Positions 47,666 to 59,209 are shown, counted from the stretch's first letter. The stretch is 64,000 nt of DNA from Trichopria drosophilae (GCA_030407085.1 CM059584.1:104345001-104409000), one strand, 5' to 3'. Numbers and translations: made by a program. Notes: generated from the sequence alone by a model not told the origin.

Positions 47666-47796
47666 TCATCATCAAAAAAAATATTAAAACGTACTTTTAT
47701 GGTAAAACTTATCTTAAGAAAGATATTTAATTTAAGTAATTTCAAAATGTAATTCAGGTGTCTTGATAATTCTATCATTTTTAAAATGTGAATAAT

Positions 47797-47812
47797 AACA
47801 ACAACAACAACA
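47797..47812. repeat. (AAC)n microsatellite
   Basis: AACAACAACAACAAC, five units, perfect. Confidence 0.9.
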
Positions 47813-47814
47813 AA

Positions 47815-48480
47815 AGTTAAACGAAAATTGTACAAAATTTAATTATAAATTAGTTGTTTAGCTCTTGATGACAGAAACTAAATTAAAAGATATTAAAACT
47901 TATATCTTGCATATCTATCAATTATTTATAATTGTATATTGAAAAATCTGGTCACTGCTAAATCATAGCATTATCCGACCAAAAATGTTTGCTATTAAAT
48001 TAGTACGTATTGGTTAAAAAATACTACGGATGTTTACTGTCAGAGTGTACAACAAAAAGTATGAATTTACTTTTTATGTAATAAGTTTAATTATAACTAG
48101 AAAACTGTATTCTACTAAACAAAATATTTACTACAGTTACACTGAAATCCACTTTGTTTCACTCTTATAAAAGTAAAATTTATGAGATAAAAAAGTATAA
48201 AGTAAATAAGTAATTTGTAAGCATTTATTATTTCTTGCGAGAACTTGTGAATTCTCTGAGTGGCGCCTATTTTCCATGCATTAAGGGAAGGCGGTGCAGA
48301 ATTATCAGAGGAAAATTGCAATGGAATTTATTCACCACTTCGTCGTTGTGAAAATATCAAATTTTCACGAGGAACATGAAGTAATTATAATTTATCGATC
48401 CGTGTTGAAACGTGTAACTTAATTTTCACTTTATGAAATATTTGAAATTAATATTTTTTGTTGACTATGCGTGTTTACTT
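47815..48480. other. AT-rich spacer, nothing recognised
   Basis: No supported feature. Confidence 0.45.
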
Positions 48481-48483
48481 ACG

Positions 48484-48856
48484 GAATTTTCAACAATTCA
48501 TTCAATTGGATTATTTTTACTTCGACTCAAGCAGTAAAGTGGTTGCAGTTTACGGCCGATGGCCGCAGGGTAAATAGGCAACACTAGGAAGTTCTCGTGA
48601 GAAATAATAAATGCTGTTAAATTATACTTATCTTGTACGATTGTATTGTAATATTTTTAATTGGTGTCTTTTTTCTTACCAATTTTTTTTTGTTTTTCTC
48701 TTTTGAAAATTGCTGCTTATCTTTTAATTATCTCTTGTTTGTTTCAATTTAAAAATTAGAGGTTTCATCCCCGAAGCCATCGGCCGCAATCCCCAACCGG
48801 GCTAATGTGTTAGTCGAAGTAAAAATAATTCAATTCAATAAATTGTAGAAGAATTC
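48484..48856. mobile_element. TIR/fold-back element, about 370 bp
   Basis: The left arm from GAATTTTCAACAATTCATTC through ATTATTTTTACTTCGACT (48484-48527) and GGCCGATGGC (about 48553) is mirrored on the right (GCCATCGGCC near 48777, AGTCGAAGTAAAAATAAT at 48812-48829, then CAATTCAATAAATTGTAGAA). Arms extend about 85 bp with indels. There is no open frame, and no target duplication was recognised. Confidence 0.75.
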
Positions 48857-48859
48857 TAT

Positions 48860-50005
48860 TAACTTTTAGCCGAAGTATTACTTTGTTATAGCTGAAATTA
48901 AAATAAAATTCTTCCTACTATATTTTTAAAAACAATAAGAATAATATTGTCTTCGTTGCTTAAAACATCATTCTGCAAACTATGAGACACAAACAAGCTG
49001 TTTTATTATCTAACTTATAATATTCAGTCAATGTAGAGTATATTTAATAATTTCGCATTTCAATTTAATTTTATAACAATGATAATTGCTAAATACTTCG
49101 GATGGTATCGATTTCACTGTTAAAAAACAAAGCGCGGTGGTACAATAAAACCCGAAATCGATTTCTCAAATGCATTTAAGGCATTACAATCTGAAACTTT
49201 TATTTGTATCTTGTTAAGAGAATTTTGCCACTTCTTTCTTTTGGTCTCGGTATACATTTATGTCGATTTAAAAGTACACAGAAAGAAAGAAATAAGTTTA
49301 TGGAATCATTTTATAAAGGTAAATCGCTTGAATGCAAAAAGTACTTAAATTAACTATTTCCATAGTACATGGTACAGTAAAATTGTTCCATTTACTATTT
49401 TCCGGTGGTTAAATTATTCGTGCATAACGTCACTGTCAACTCTTACCACATCCACGTTTTTCGACCCGAATTGTAGATTCGCGTGGGCCTCTTTGACCCG
49501 AGCACTTTTTTAAGGTGTTAAAATGAATTAAAAAGTCTGAAAAATGAAACAACTTTAACATTTCATCTTGCAATATCAATGATAAAAATTTAATAAATTT
49601 CAATTGAGATCTAAATTTATTATATGAAAATGGAGGTATCTACGGAAAAATCAAGCAATGTGCTTTTGTTTGGGTAAATATAACCTACGTGGATCTGCTA
49701 ATGGTTAACTGTAACCTTTCTTTAAAATCGTTTCTATCAATGCTTCACGGTTCTATTAAACCTTTTTTCTCTTATTTGTAAAAAAAATAATCGACATAAA
49801 TGCTACTACTACTATGCTTATATTGAAACGTATTATTATTATTATTTGGGTATGATTTGTGTGAGATTTTCCATAACCTTAAAATCTTAAACTAACAGTA
49901 CATAAAAGTTATATTGACCAACACAAGAATAAAATGTCTTGAAATTAAGTAGATGTAATATTAAATTATAAAAATAAAACTGTTTTTTTACGTTAATTAC
50001 AAATT
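48860..50005. other. AT-rich spacer with ATT and CTA microsatellites
   Basis: (CTA)n at about 49802-49814 and (TTA)n at about 49831-49847. Nothing else is supported. Confidence 0.55.
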
Positions 50006-50009
50006 TGAA

Positions 50010-50882
50010 GCTGTTTCTTGAAAATTCAAAATGGCGGATCCAATGTGGCGTATAATTTTTAAAAATATTTCCTGTATTTGCCCCAAATTGTTATTGCCAA
50101 ATTTTTGTAGATTTTTGTTAGTACTGGATAGACGTCTGCCTAAAACCTCCTAAAACCTGAGACATATGTCTGTCTAATGCACCCTTACTGTTTCTTCCGC
50201 TTGGGGCGCTTATTATGAATTTGAAGTTAATTTATGTATATTCAACAGTGGATTGAATATTATTTTCCACTAGAATTTTGTCTTACCGTGAATGCAGGGT
50301 TTTAAAAAGTTTGTTGTTAGTGTACTATAATTTTATGTTATATTTATTGAATTTTAAAAAATTAACTTCAAATTCGTAATTGACAACCCAAAAAAAGCCA
50401 TACTAATATTTTCAAATTGCAATTATTGGATTTCTCATTCTCAGTTTTCAAAAACCAATTTTAAATTCCTAATCAACAATAAAAAAACCAGAAACAATTT
50501 CTGTCGTGCTTATCAGTAAACGAGAACAGAATATGACACTTTTTAGAGATTGAAATGATTTTAAGCAGACAAAAAATTTTCTTATGATATTGCACAATTT
50601 TACTTTTGGTTGCATCTCCGAATTATTTCCATTTTATTTTTAATGTAAAAAATATTCATAAAAAAGTAAATACTTTCAGCGTTTTTTACGTAAAATGCGC
50701 TATGTTGATTTTAGAAGATACTTAACTGCAACGTTGACTACACAACAATCAAAAGAGCATACTCGAAAAAAGTAGACTAGGTCACTTCCATGTCAATATT
50801 AATGCAGTTTTTTTATGAAGAACAAAGCACGAAAATCAACAAAAAATGTGCATCTCTTGGGCTTAATGGGTTAATACTGTAA
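50010..50882. repeat. Composite dispersed repeat (CCGCCATTTTGAAT and fold-back arm families)
   Basis: In minus orientation AATTCAAAATGGCGGATCC lies at 50025-50043 and GGGCGCTTATTATGAATTTGAAGT at about 50206. In plus orientation TTAACTTCAAATTCGTAATTGACAACCCAAAA lies at about 50361 and a more decayed copy at about 50457. From about 50600 to 50880 the sequence parallels the right arm of the 5890-6838 palindrome (TTTTGGTTGCAT, GGTCACTTnCAnGTCAATATTAAT, CGAAAATCAAC, AAAAAATGTGCATC). The two families therefore belong to one larger element type with internal inverted copies. Confidence 0.65.
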
Positions 50883-50989
50883 AAACGAGAGGAATATACC
50901 TGAGAAAAGTTTTTTTTCTCGTGGAAGTTCTTAATTTTTTGATACCTTTCACCTCGAGTGGTTATTAATGATAATCAATACGTTAAATT

Positions 50990-51400
50990 GATTCGATAAC
51001 GGCGTGTACACTTTCCCTAATGAAGGTTCTTTATTACGGCGGAAAATGAGTCTCGATATTACACCGGCATGAGTCAGATCGGTGAAAAAAGTCGCAACAT
51101 TCAAATATACGAGACGAAACGAGCAGCGTAACGAGTTGGCGAGAAATGAAAGCGTTCTTATGTTGAAAAGAAGAAATAATCTCCCAGTTTTTAAGACGTC
51201 GAAGATACTGCGCCGCACGGGCCCTCACTTCCCGCAAGCCTCGGTATTACTTTTAATTGAATTCCCCGATGAAATTTCATCCACCCTCGCCGTACGCCTC
51301 TCAAGCTGCATTAAGTCCGGCGACGGTTTTGCGCCCAGTCATCTTCTTCTTTTTGTCTTATTTCTTCGTTTCTCCTAGTAAAGTCCCTTTCTCTTTCCGG
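50990..51400. other. CpG-rich non-repetitive island
   Basis: About 400 bp with high CpG (ACGAAACGAGCAGCGTAACG, CTGCGCCGCACGGGCCC, CGCCGTACGCCTCTC). Overlapping frames are open on both strands (50949-51237 minus, 51082-51499 plus), typical of stop-poor GC-rich DNA, not of one coding strand. Candidate conserved regulatory element or untranslated first exon. Confidence 0.4.
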
Positions 51401-51404
51401 ATCA

Positions 51405-52445
51405 CTCTTTTGTTTTATATGTCTCAATTTCTACTTTTCAGGCTGATCGTCCATAAAACGGTATCAGGTTTATTTATCCGGATGATACTGTTTGTTTAAC
51501 TATTTTTCGTTCTGAATATCGACTGTCCTGAGTGTAGTGGATACTTGCAGGGGTTATGTGTCAACATTTTTATATCTAACATTATAGGTTAAAAAGTCTT
51601 TTTCAAAACATGCTTAAGAAATTTAATAAATAAAAACAACCAGATGGAATTATGAATAAATTAAATATAATTGCTGGTAAAGTTGGTCACGAGAATCTAC
51701 CCAGAATTATCCTAGATGATGATCTGGCTAGAAACTAGCTCTATAATATGGTTAGAAATCCTACTAAAATTGACATGAATTCTGGAGTACATCTAATGGC
51801 AAGCGAGGCATTGAGACAGCTAATATAGTTTAACATGAGTGCGACAAGCTCCTACAACTTATCGACCTGGGCTCGATTCGAGAATCTCGAATATCTCTCG
51901 ATCGAACGCCTAATATGGCGGCTTGCTCTCAGCTGATTCGCCTGAACATGCTGTCGCGATTGTTTACACAGCTGTTGTAAAGATCAAAGCTTCATTTCGA
52001 AAGAAAAACTGTTTACATTTACAACTGCTCATTTTTTCGAATCGATTGATCCTTACATATTATACAAATTCAATATGATATTTTCAATTTGCAAATATTG
52101 CTTTATGTCACATTAAATATGTATATGTTAGTGGTCTAGCGGGTTTTCATCTAGAATTCGTGTATATTTCTACCAAGATTCTACCGCAAAGATACACCCA
52201 GTCGCTAGGTCGCTAGTCAAATCTACCAGGGATAAGGGTAGAGCTCTTAAAGATTTCTATCCAACAGAAAATGTTGGAAACATTTGAAGTAAAAAAACCC
52301 GTGGTTATTTGCGTCATATATTTATGATTCTATTTTGATTCTTGAGATTTGTATTCCATGTTCCATCCATTAAAATACAGACGTTCACAACAACTATCAA
52401 CGTCGTTGATGCTTCCCGAGCAGAAATCTGTCCACGCTGCCTGAA
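51405..52445. other. Spacer with a small GC-richer patch
   Basis: 51860-51990 is CpG-richer (GCTCGATTCGAGAATCTCGA, CTCTCGATCGAACGCC), including the near-palindrome TCGATTCGAGAATCTCGA. Nothing else is supported. Confidence 0.4.
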
Positions 52446-52452
52446 AACTGAC

Positions 52453-52665
52453 CAGGGCCTGATTAGGCAGTAATCGGGCGCGCCTGATATAGTGTATCTT
52501 ATCACTTTCGGATCAGGCCCCGACCAGACTGAAATCAGACGTGCCTGATAAAGTGTGTCTTAACATTACCTGATTAGGGACGTGATCAGGCGCATCTGAT
52601 AAGTTAGTCCTTAATACTGCCGGGCCAGGCACTCGTTAGGTGACTACAATCAGGCAAATGCAGTT
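52453..52665. repeat. 61-bp tandem repeat, CCTGATTAGG/CCTGATCAGG words
   Basis: CAGG starts at 52453, 52514 and 52575 (as TAGG) head units of 61 bp carrying CTGAT, ATCAG, GCGCCTGAT and AGTGTnTCTTAnCA; a shorter fourth unit starts near 52626. The same words appear near 56510-56590, so the unit is also dispersed. The minus frame at 52314-52505 is spurious. Confidence 0.75.
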
Positions 52666-52684
52666 GTTGAATGCTCATGTTTTG

Positions 52685-53325
52685 ATCAGTGGATAGCAAG
52701 GCAAACTTTATAATATGTAATATGTCTACAATATAATATATTCCTCGGATCTAACTCTACCCACGTACAGCTATGAAGTAACGAGTAACCTTATTAAGGT
52801 AAGAAAAGTAGGGATGAACTAATCTGCATGGTCGAGCTGGTATCTTTTGGTTACCCCTCACAATTGTCGAATTCTGAGGCGGGAACTGTGGGAGCAGAAG
52901 ATAGGAAACAGTATCAAGACAGAATTGTTGGTTGTCTCAACAAATAAGTAGTTAGGCTAACTATCTGGCTTGTAAGCGTAGCTACTTATTTGTTCGTTCA
53001 ACCAACTATTATTTTCCATCTCGCAGGATCTAAAACGATACTGGCGCCATTGAACGGATTAATCCTTTGGCCTCAAAATGTCGTGTGGAATATTATTTTT
53101 TCATATTATCATAATACATTTTCAGTTTTTTAGTACATTTTTTTTAGTTTTAACTTTAGTCGAACTGCTACACTCTCGTATAACAAAGTTTATTTAGGAC
53201 TCAGTTGACATGCTATCGTATTAACTACGCAGATATCGAGAAAAAACAAATTTGATCATGTAAATGGTGATGGCATTCTGGTTCGGTACTCGGAGACTTT
53301 TCTTATGTTTCTTATATTTCACAAG
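52685..53325. other. Spacer, nothing recognised
   Basis: No supported feature. CTTATTTGTTCGTTCAACCAAC near 52983 partly mirrors GTTGGTTGTCTCAACAAATAAG near 52928, a possible stem. Confidence 0.4.
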
Positions 53326-53334
53326 TAGAATAAG

Positions 53335-53720
53335 GGCAATTTTGGTATAACGTGCAAGTGGATCTGTTACGGCGGTGTCGCTTTGCGCCAACAGACATTG
53401 TCGACGAATATTTTATCAGGAACCCTCTAAGCCGTAAGTCGCACATGCTACCCTCTCGCGCAAGTGGCGTACTAGATATTTTTATGTAGATACGCATGTA
53501 TGTCTGATCCATTTTCCGTCCACGTATGTATACCGACACAATGCTAGAAGCAAACGTGCGGTTTCAGTGTCGAAATTGTATACCGATATCGTATTCAAAA
53601 TGAACCGCACCCAGGGGGTACCTTTAAGCAGCAAAAGGTTCACGTGGAATTTACCGCGAGAATATAGACGAAAATCTAGCAAAGGGGCGCAGATTGCTCA
53701 AAGATCCCTCGTCAGTCTTC
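53335..53720. other. GC-richer block, possible repeat or conserved element
   Basis: Elevated GC with words TACCCTCTCGCGCAAGTGGCGTA, GTATACCGACACAATG and TGTATACCGATATCGTA (the last two related) and AAATGAACCGCACCCAGGG. The 66- and 75-codon minus frames have no known domain. No second copy in this window was found. Confidence 0.3.
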
Positions 53721-53724
53721 CTTT

Positions 53725-54240
53725 TTCGTACGTTGGTTATTGATGATGTAAGAATCCGCGCAGGCACAAATTTCAGGAATTTCTGAAATAATTTTTCTAA
53801 GAAATAATTTGTAGATTTTAGAAAATGTTTCTACAAGATAATTGTCTAAATAATTCGAAACTTTTTACATAAATAGCTTGTTGGTGTGTAAATATTCTAA
53901 TCTCTTCAACCAATCAAAACAAACAAAGTGGTATACGATCTTTTCTTCAGAAACAAAAATGTCAAAAACTATCGAGCAAGAAGTTGTATAAAACTATAAT
54001 TTCTACAAATTCTGATAATATATAGAGTATATTGCATGAATAAAATAAATCCTTTAAGAAAATAGGCAATATTCCAACCACCATATTGGCCCTTATCATT
54101 TTTCTCGAAATGCAAACTTTGATGAGTTCGAAAATCAGCCACCGACAAATGTCTCTCAATAAATAGTAATACCAGGCCATGGTCTGATATAAGGGTTTCT
54201 GATCCGATTATGCCATATTATAATCTTAATTATCTTCATT
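53725..54240. other. AT-rich spacer, nothing recognised
   Basis: The 72-codon minus frame at 53962-54180 is unremarkable. Confidence 0.45.
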
Positions 54241-54259
54241 TTCTAGTAACCAATATATT

Positions 54260-54300
54260 TTCCTAATGAGTGCGGAAAACATATTCCCGCACTAGTGCCA
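54260..54300. repeat. GTGCGG/CCGCAC stem
   Basis: AGTGCGG and CCGCACT flank 11 bp. It lies 450 bp from the CGAGCGCAACGAG repeat and may belong to the same element. Confidence 0.35.
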
Positions 54301-54304
54301 AATT

Positions 54305-54748
54305 ACAAGGGCCAGATAAAAATGTTTCGATTAAATTTGATAATTACAAAGTTACATTTAATATGTTTACTAATTAATCCGTAAAATAATTGATAAACTT
54401 GCTATTCGATTTGAAAATGTTCAATGCCTCGGTATTTAGTATGTTTAGTATAAAATTGTCTAACATTAATCATTATCTATTGTATTATGTAATACTCGAT
54501 AAATAAAAAATTGTAATACTTAAGCGGTATTGCAATATTACAATTTTCATAGAGAATAACTTAGTTATTATAGGTGGGGATGATAGCTCTTCCTTTTCAC
54601 AGTTTTTTATAGTAATTCCTTAATAATTCAAATAATGCTAATAATATATTAAATGGTTTAGTTAATAAAATATAAACGTATATCATATATTCATTTAAAT
54701 ATAGTGGGTTTTTCATTATTTACTTTTTGGTATATATTATCTGATATC
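54305..54748. other. AT-rich spacer, nothing recognised
   Basis: No supported feature. Confidence 0.4.
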
Positions 54749-54751
54749 GGG

Positions 54752-54838
54752 GACGATCTCGTTGCGCTCGGTCGTGTCAAAACCGTCTTGTGCGGCAATC
54801 ACTTATTTTGCGCACTTGTTGCGTAATAGACAATTCTT
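54752..54838 (-). repeat. Second copy of CGAGCGAAGCGAG repeat
   Basis: Read on the minus strand, AAGTGCGCAAAATAAGTG then GACACGACCGAGCGCAACGA, collinear with 30473-30545. Confidence 0.6.
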
Positions 54839-55134
54839 TAATTGCAATAATAGTAAGATACAGTACTGTAATATACAATAAGTATTGAATATCCATTTAA
54901 ACTTGATACCAAAATTTCAATATTTAGAATAAATTCATAAATCGGTCTACTACTATCAATGGAAATTTTAGTTTTCGTGTAATAGAAAATCATGAAGGCT
55001 ACCTAGGAATAATGTCTTATGCCTTATAACTTGTCCATTATGGAAATAATGATGATAATGACAATATATAAAACAAATTTCGGTCTCCCGAGACTTTTCC
55101 AAATGGACATTTAACTATTTGGTTCCGAGCACGA

Positions 55135-55290
55135 GGGATCGAATCTATCTATATAAACGGAAATTGTACGTTGGGGACTCCCATTTGCGACTGTGGGTTG
55201 CGGTAGCAAGTGAACAAGAAGTTTGAAGATTCAGAACGAGGAATATACCAGATCGGGCACATTAATTCTGGGTCCAGTCACCTTTAAATT
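55135..55290 (+). mobile_element. Possible Helitron-like remnant
   Basis: TCTATCTATATAAACGGAAA followed by TTGTACGTTGGGGACTCCC resembles the TC-TATATAAA starts of insect Helitrons. No CTRR-plus-hairpin 3' end, Rep or helicase sequence was found. Recognition is by general resemblance only. Confidence 0.3.
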
Positions 55291-55294
55291 GAAA

Positions 55295-55960
55295 TGGGAG
55301 CAAATCAAAAATATTGTTGTATAGTTGTAACCTTCTGTTCTTAACTCATTAAATCTTAACGAAACAACGAGATATAAAATAAATTACAATCAAAGGATAA
55401 TTAATATTTTATCTGAATAAAGTAAAAAACTCTTAATTAAGTCATAAAACGCCCATTCTTAATAATTAGAGAGGAGAACGGAGTAATTGCGACGTAACTA
55501 GGAAAATTCGACTTTAGGGGTAGAAAACGTAATTTAAAAACAATTTCTATAGTACGGATTTGAACGCAGCATTACATGGATTAAGATGTTTGAATTGTAA
55601 CTCAAGAAGTTAAAGGTACTGATTTTTGGATTCCATGAAACTGTGGGTAATTACTAGGGCAGTACGGATTCCCCAAAAGTATACTTCTGACCGCCTTTAT
55701 TTTAAACACAATTTCGCAGTTAATTTATCAGCTACTACAAATGTAAACATTTTTCAAGAGCCATTTCTTACGGATTTGGATACGCTCTGATAGTATCTGC
55801 CAGTAAAATTGCTAACAAATTTATTTTCAAAAACTTATGGCCATTTAAAAAAATATACAATTTTGTTTGAAACATGATACTTTTTTCACATAACAAAAAA
55901 TCAGAGCACTGTTCCATATGAAAATATCGCGTCCGCAATATAAAAGCTATAATATAATAG
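55295..55960. other. AT-rich spacer, nothing recognised
   Basis: The 80-codon minus frame at 55768-56010 is unremarkable. Confidence 0.4.
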
Positions 55961-55974
55961 TGAAACGTACTTTT

Positions 55975-56435
55975 CACAAATGCAAGATGACGGAGCCAAA
56001 CTGGCAGCATAGGGATATTTTGTCGCGCAAATATTAAAACCTAGTGTTCACAGTAATACAGTGTTCGCTTCTTTTCAAAAATGTATTATTTTTATGCCAT
56101 TGGGTTTCTAAATATTTTTTGGGTCGCTTATGGCGAATTTGAAGTCATATTTCGTAATATCAAAATGACGGATTTTATATGGCGGACGATATTTTTACCA
56201 TTATGAAGCCTGGATATTGCGAACTCGATATTTGTAGGTGAAACAGTGCTCTCATTAGTTAGTATATAAAAAAAAGAATCATCTTTTAAACAAAATTGTA
56301 AAAATGTCTTTCAAACATTCATTTCGTTGCACTTTTTTGGCAGATTCGGGAAGAGTGTGTCCATATACGTAAAAACTGAAAAAATTAGCGTTGAAAATGA
56401 TTTCAGAAAACACTCATCTGGGCGTTAAATGGTTA
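55975..56435 (-). repeat. CCGCCATTTTGAAT family copy, minus orientation
   Basis: On the minus strand CGTCCGCCATATAAAATC, then CCGTCATTTTGATAT, GACTTCAAATTCGCCATAAG and CGACCCAAAAA (56118-56190). The end phrase CTGGGCGTTAAATGGTTAAG near 56412-56432 resembles those at 23.58 and 50.87 kb. Confidence 0.65.
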
Positions 56436-56504
56436 AGAAAATGAATACAATTTTTAAAAAGTACACACAATTAAATCGCTTTATTTGAGAGAAATTCTGG
56501 CGAC

Positions 56505-56600
56505 TTCACTTGAGGACCTGATGGAACCTCTGATCAAACCCTGAAATATATGAACGTACCCTGATTAGGGATTGATCAAGCGTTTTTATCATCAGGTAAT
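56505..56600. repeat. Copy of the CCTGATTAGG words
   Basis: GACCTGATGG, CTCTGATCAAACC, CCCTGATTAGGGATTGATCA and ATCATCAGG recall the 52.45-52.66 kb tandem repeat. Confidence 0.5.
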
Positions 56601-56604
56601 TTCG

Positions 56605-57190
56605 GGAAATAATTCTTAACCACCGTTAGAATTCAAACGGACTCCATTAAACAGTTTATTCAAATTTTCTTTTACCTAAAAAGAGTTCATTATGTCTACA
56701 AATAGAATTTTGTTTTAAAATAGATATGGTAATATCGACGATATTTATTCTATTAGTTAAACTGTACGAATTTATTAAAAACCTCAGTAACAACATCAGA
56801 TTTTATGTTTTATTTCAATTACTATTATACAGAAGCAGAAAAGAAATTTAATAATGAATACATTTAATTAATGGAATATCATTTACTCGTAAACTGATTT
56901 AAATTGAAGGCAAGGAAAGGGCATGTTTAATTATTGTTAACAGCAAGGTTATATTTTAATTTCAATTTGTAACTTAATTAATATGAAATGATTAAACTTG
57001 TTGGCCCACTTCCTAAATGTAGGAGCGTAATTACTGGGTTTATTTGTAAATAATATTAACTGACATTGGAATAACAGGATGCAGATTTAAAAAGAATCAA
57101 AATTTGCCAAAGAATATAATATTGGGGTTGGGAAAAAACACGAAAACCTCTCGCTAATTGTCAGTAATTGCCTTTCTAATTAGAAATTTC
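56605..57190. other. AT-rich spacer, nothing recognised
   Basis: No supported feature. Confidence 0.45.
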
Positions 57191-57194
57191 CAGA

Positions 57195-57850
57195 AATTGT
57201 CATAAACAAATTAGTTGCAAAATTCGATTATACGAACCACTTTATGATGTCCGGAGTTTTTCCTAATATAACAAAAGGACATTTTATGGTATTCCGTTTT
57301 TTCCTAAAAGAAGAGCATATACGATCTTTCGATATTAACTTCGGGTGTATTTCTGAATCGCTAGTCAATTTTTTATGACGCTTATATTTGTTTATGTAGT
57401 TTGATGCGCTGAACACGAATATTGGCGCAAATGCCATCCTCATGGTGGAAATCGTAAAAACCTATGAAAATCTCGACTTTTCATGGTTTTTCTCATTTAT
57501 TTACACAAATATTGAAAATTTCGAAAATGGTTTCAAACAAAAAATGTAGGGTATGACATTTTCTACAAAAAAAGTCTGCATTTTTTCTGTAGGAGTGATA
57601 TCAACTTCATTCAACGCCTCCACTAGCAACTACTATTTGTAAGCAAATTGGTTACAATAGTCGTTTCCAGAAGAAAGAACCACTTTATGATATCCATTTT
57701 TTGTTTACTAATAAAATATACCATATTGCTATATTAATTTCATTCAGGCTTCACGCAACTAGCAATTGATTGTTATAAACAAATTCGTTGCAAAGTTATA
57801 GAACCACATTAGAAGGTCCCGTTTTTTCTAAAAGCAGATAATATTGTCAC
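57195..57850 (+). repeat. Three degenerate direct copies (AACAAATTnGTTGCAAA unit)
   Basis: Each copy has AAnCAAATTnGTTnCAAn, then GAACCACnTTAnnAnnTCC and a TTTTTCnTAA stretch: near 57202/57235, 57639/57679 and 57778/57801. The last two copies are about 135 bp apart and also share CTTCATTCAnGCnTC...AACTAGCAA. An old tandem array, or three insertions of one repeat; not classified. Confidence 0.55.
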
Positions 57851-57854
57851 TTCC

Positions 57855-58900
57855 TAAAAAAGTTTTAAATGCTGTAATGGTAATCGTGCATTTAGCAGTG
57901 CACATAGTTTCGATAATTTCAGGACTCTAAGCATACACTGATGGCATTTGTTAATTAATAGCATTTCCTATTAGGGAATATCTGTCAGATTCCTAACAAT
58001 TTTCGGATACTGAAATTATGCGGAGCTTTTAATAATAGAATATTAGAATTAACGGAGAATTATGGACGCTCGACTGTAATGAGTCAATATTATTATTATA
58101 ATATGTAATTAAACAACTTTCAGTAATAAAGTTTATTAAAACGGTATTTATAATTATAATGCAATATGATTAATGCTCAGTAGATAACAGATATCCTTAC
58201 CGGACGATATTTTGATCTGCCCGAATTTACTATGGAAACATGAATAATTTATTAGTGAACACTATAAAATTGCATAGTAAATTAAAAAGTTAATTCAAAA
58301 ACTATGCACAAAACGTTAGTGAACTTATGTTTATTTTAAAATTTCTGTGTTTATTGAACGTTTCGGTGTCAATAATCAAGAAAATTATAGGGAATTGCTT
58401 TCCACCAATGCTTACTTACTTTCCTAGTTATTTTTACTTTAATTTCAAATATAAGTCAGGGATACCCAGTAAATTAAGGTGCACCGAACTTTTCAGTTTT
58501 GGTTCTTAAAGTGTCAGCTTTCTTTCAAGCCCTATTAATACTTTTTATGTCTACGCATTTTCATTTTAGAGGAGTTCACATAGTACCAAAAAACTATACT
58601 TTTTTTATACTTTAACCCAGGCTTTTTAAAAGAAACTGAACAAATTAACAATTTTTAAACAAATATTTTCTTGTTTATCGTATTATTTCAAAATAAACAC
58701 AAGGCCATTCAATTTTTGTTACACAGTGTTTTATTAAATTAACGATGTATTATAATGAATAAACGTGAATTATTACATGTGTTTATTTGATTTTTTAAAA
58801 TTAGTTTTAATTAATAATTTGCACAATTTATAAGTATTTTAAACGATGTTGATAAAATAAATTATGAACAATTTTCCTGTCATTATCACCAATTTGACAA
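57855..58900. other. AT-rich spacer, nothing recognised
   Basis: No supported feature. Confidence 0.45.
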
Positions 58901-58904
58901 TTGA

Positions 58905-59205
58905 TTTTTAACCTGTAGACTGCCGGGTATTGATAGAATTTATTCCCCTTTAAAAATTCCAAAATGATGTGGCTATAGCTTAAAAATATCCTATATAAAA
59001 AGTTCCAATCACAGGCAGAGTCTATATGTATATAGACTTCCAGGCAGATAACGGTTGGAAATAATTGAACATCAATTTTCTCCTTTAAAATTAAACGAAT
59101 TTGTTTGAAATTTTTACGCGGGGATTTTTGGGGTTCACCATTTTGAATGTTTGAGAATTAACACTAGATTCGTAATCAGCGACCTAAAAACCCCTAGGTA
59201 TTGTA
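58905..59205 (+). repeat. CCGCCATTTTGAAT family copy, plus orientation
   Basis: CACCATTTTGAATGTTTGAG then AGATTCGTAATCAGCGACCT and AAAAACCCC at 59136-59196. Upstream, ACTGCCGGGTATTGATAG and the palindrome GTCTATATGTATATAGAC (59020-59037) probably belong to the same element. Confidence 0.65.
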
Positions 59206-59209
59206 CTAT

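Noticed and set aside
47308..47835. Longest open frame in the window (175 codons, minus)
   Set aside because: It is the antisense Ile/Val reading of the GAY-triplet array plus AT-rich flank; no gene features.
51082..51378. 98-codon plus frame
   Set aside because: Lies in a CpG-rich island where both strands are open; no recognisable domain or start context.
53335..53720. GC-rich block as an exon
   Set aside because: No splice-like borders or protein similarity recognised, and internal phrase repetition (GTATACCGA) suggests a repeat.
22385..53775. GCAGGCACAAATTTC shared at about 22394 and 53761
   Set aside because: A 15-bp exact match is expected by chance about once or more in 64 kb on both strands; flanks do not align.
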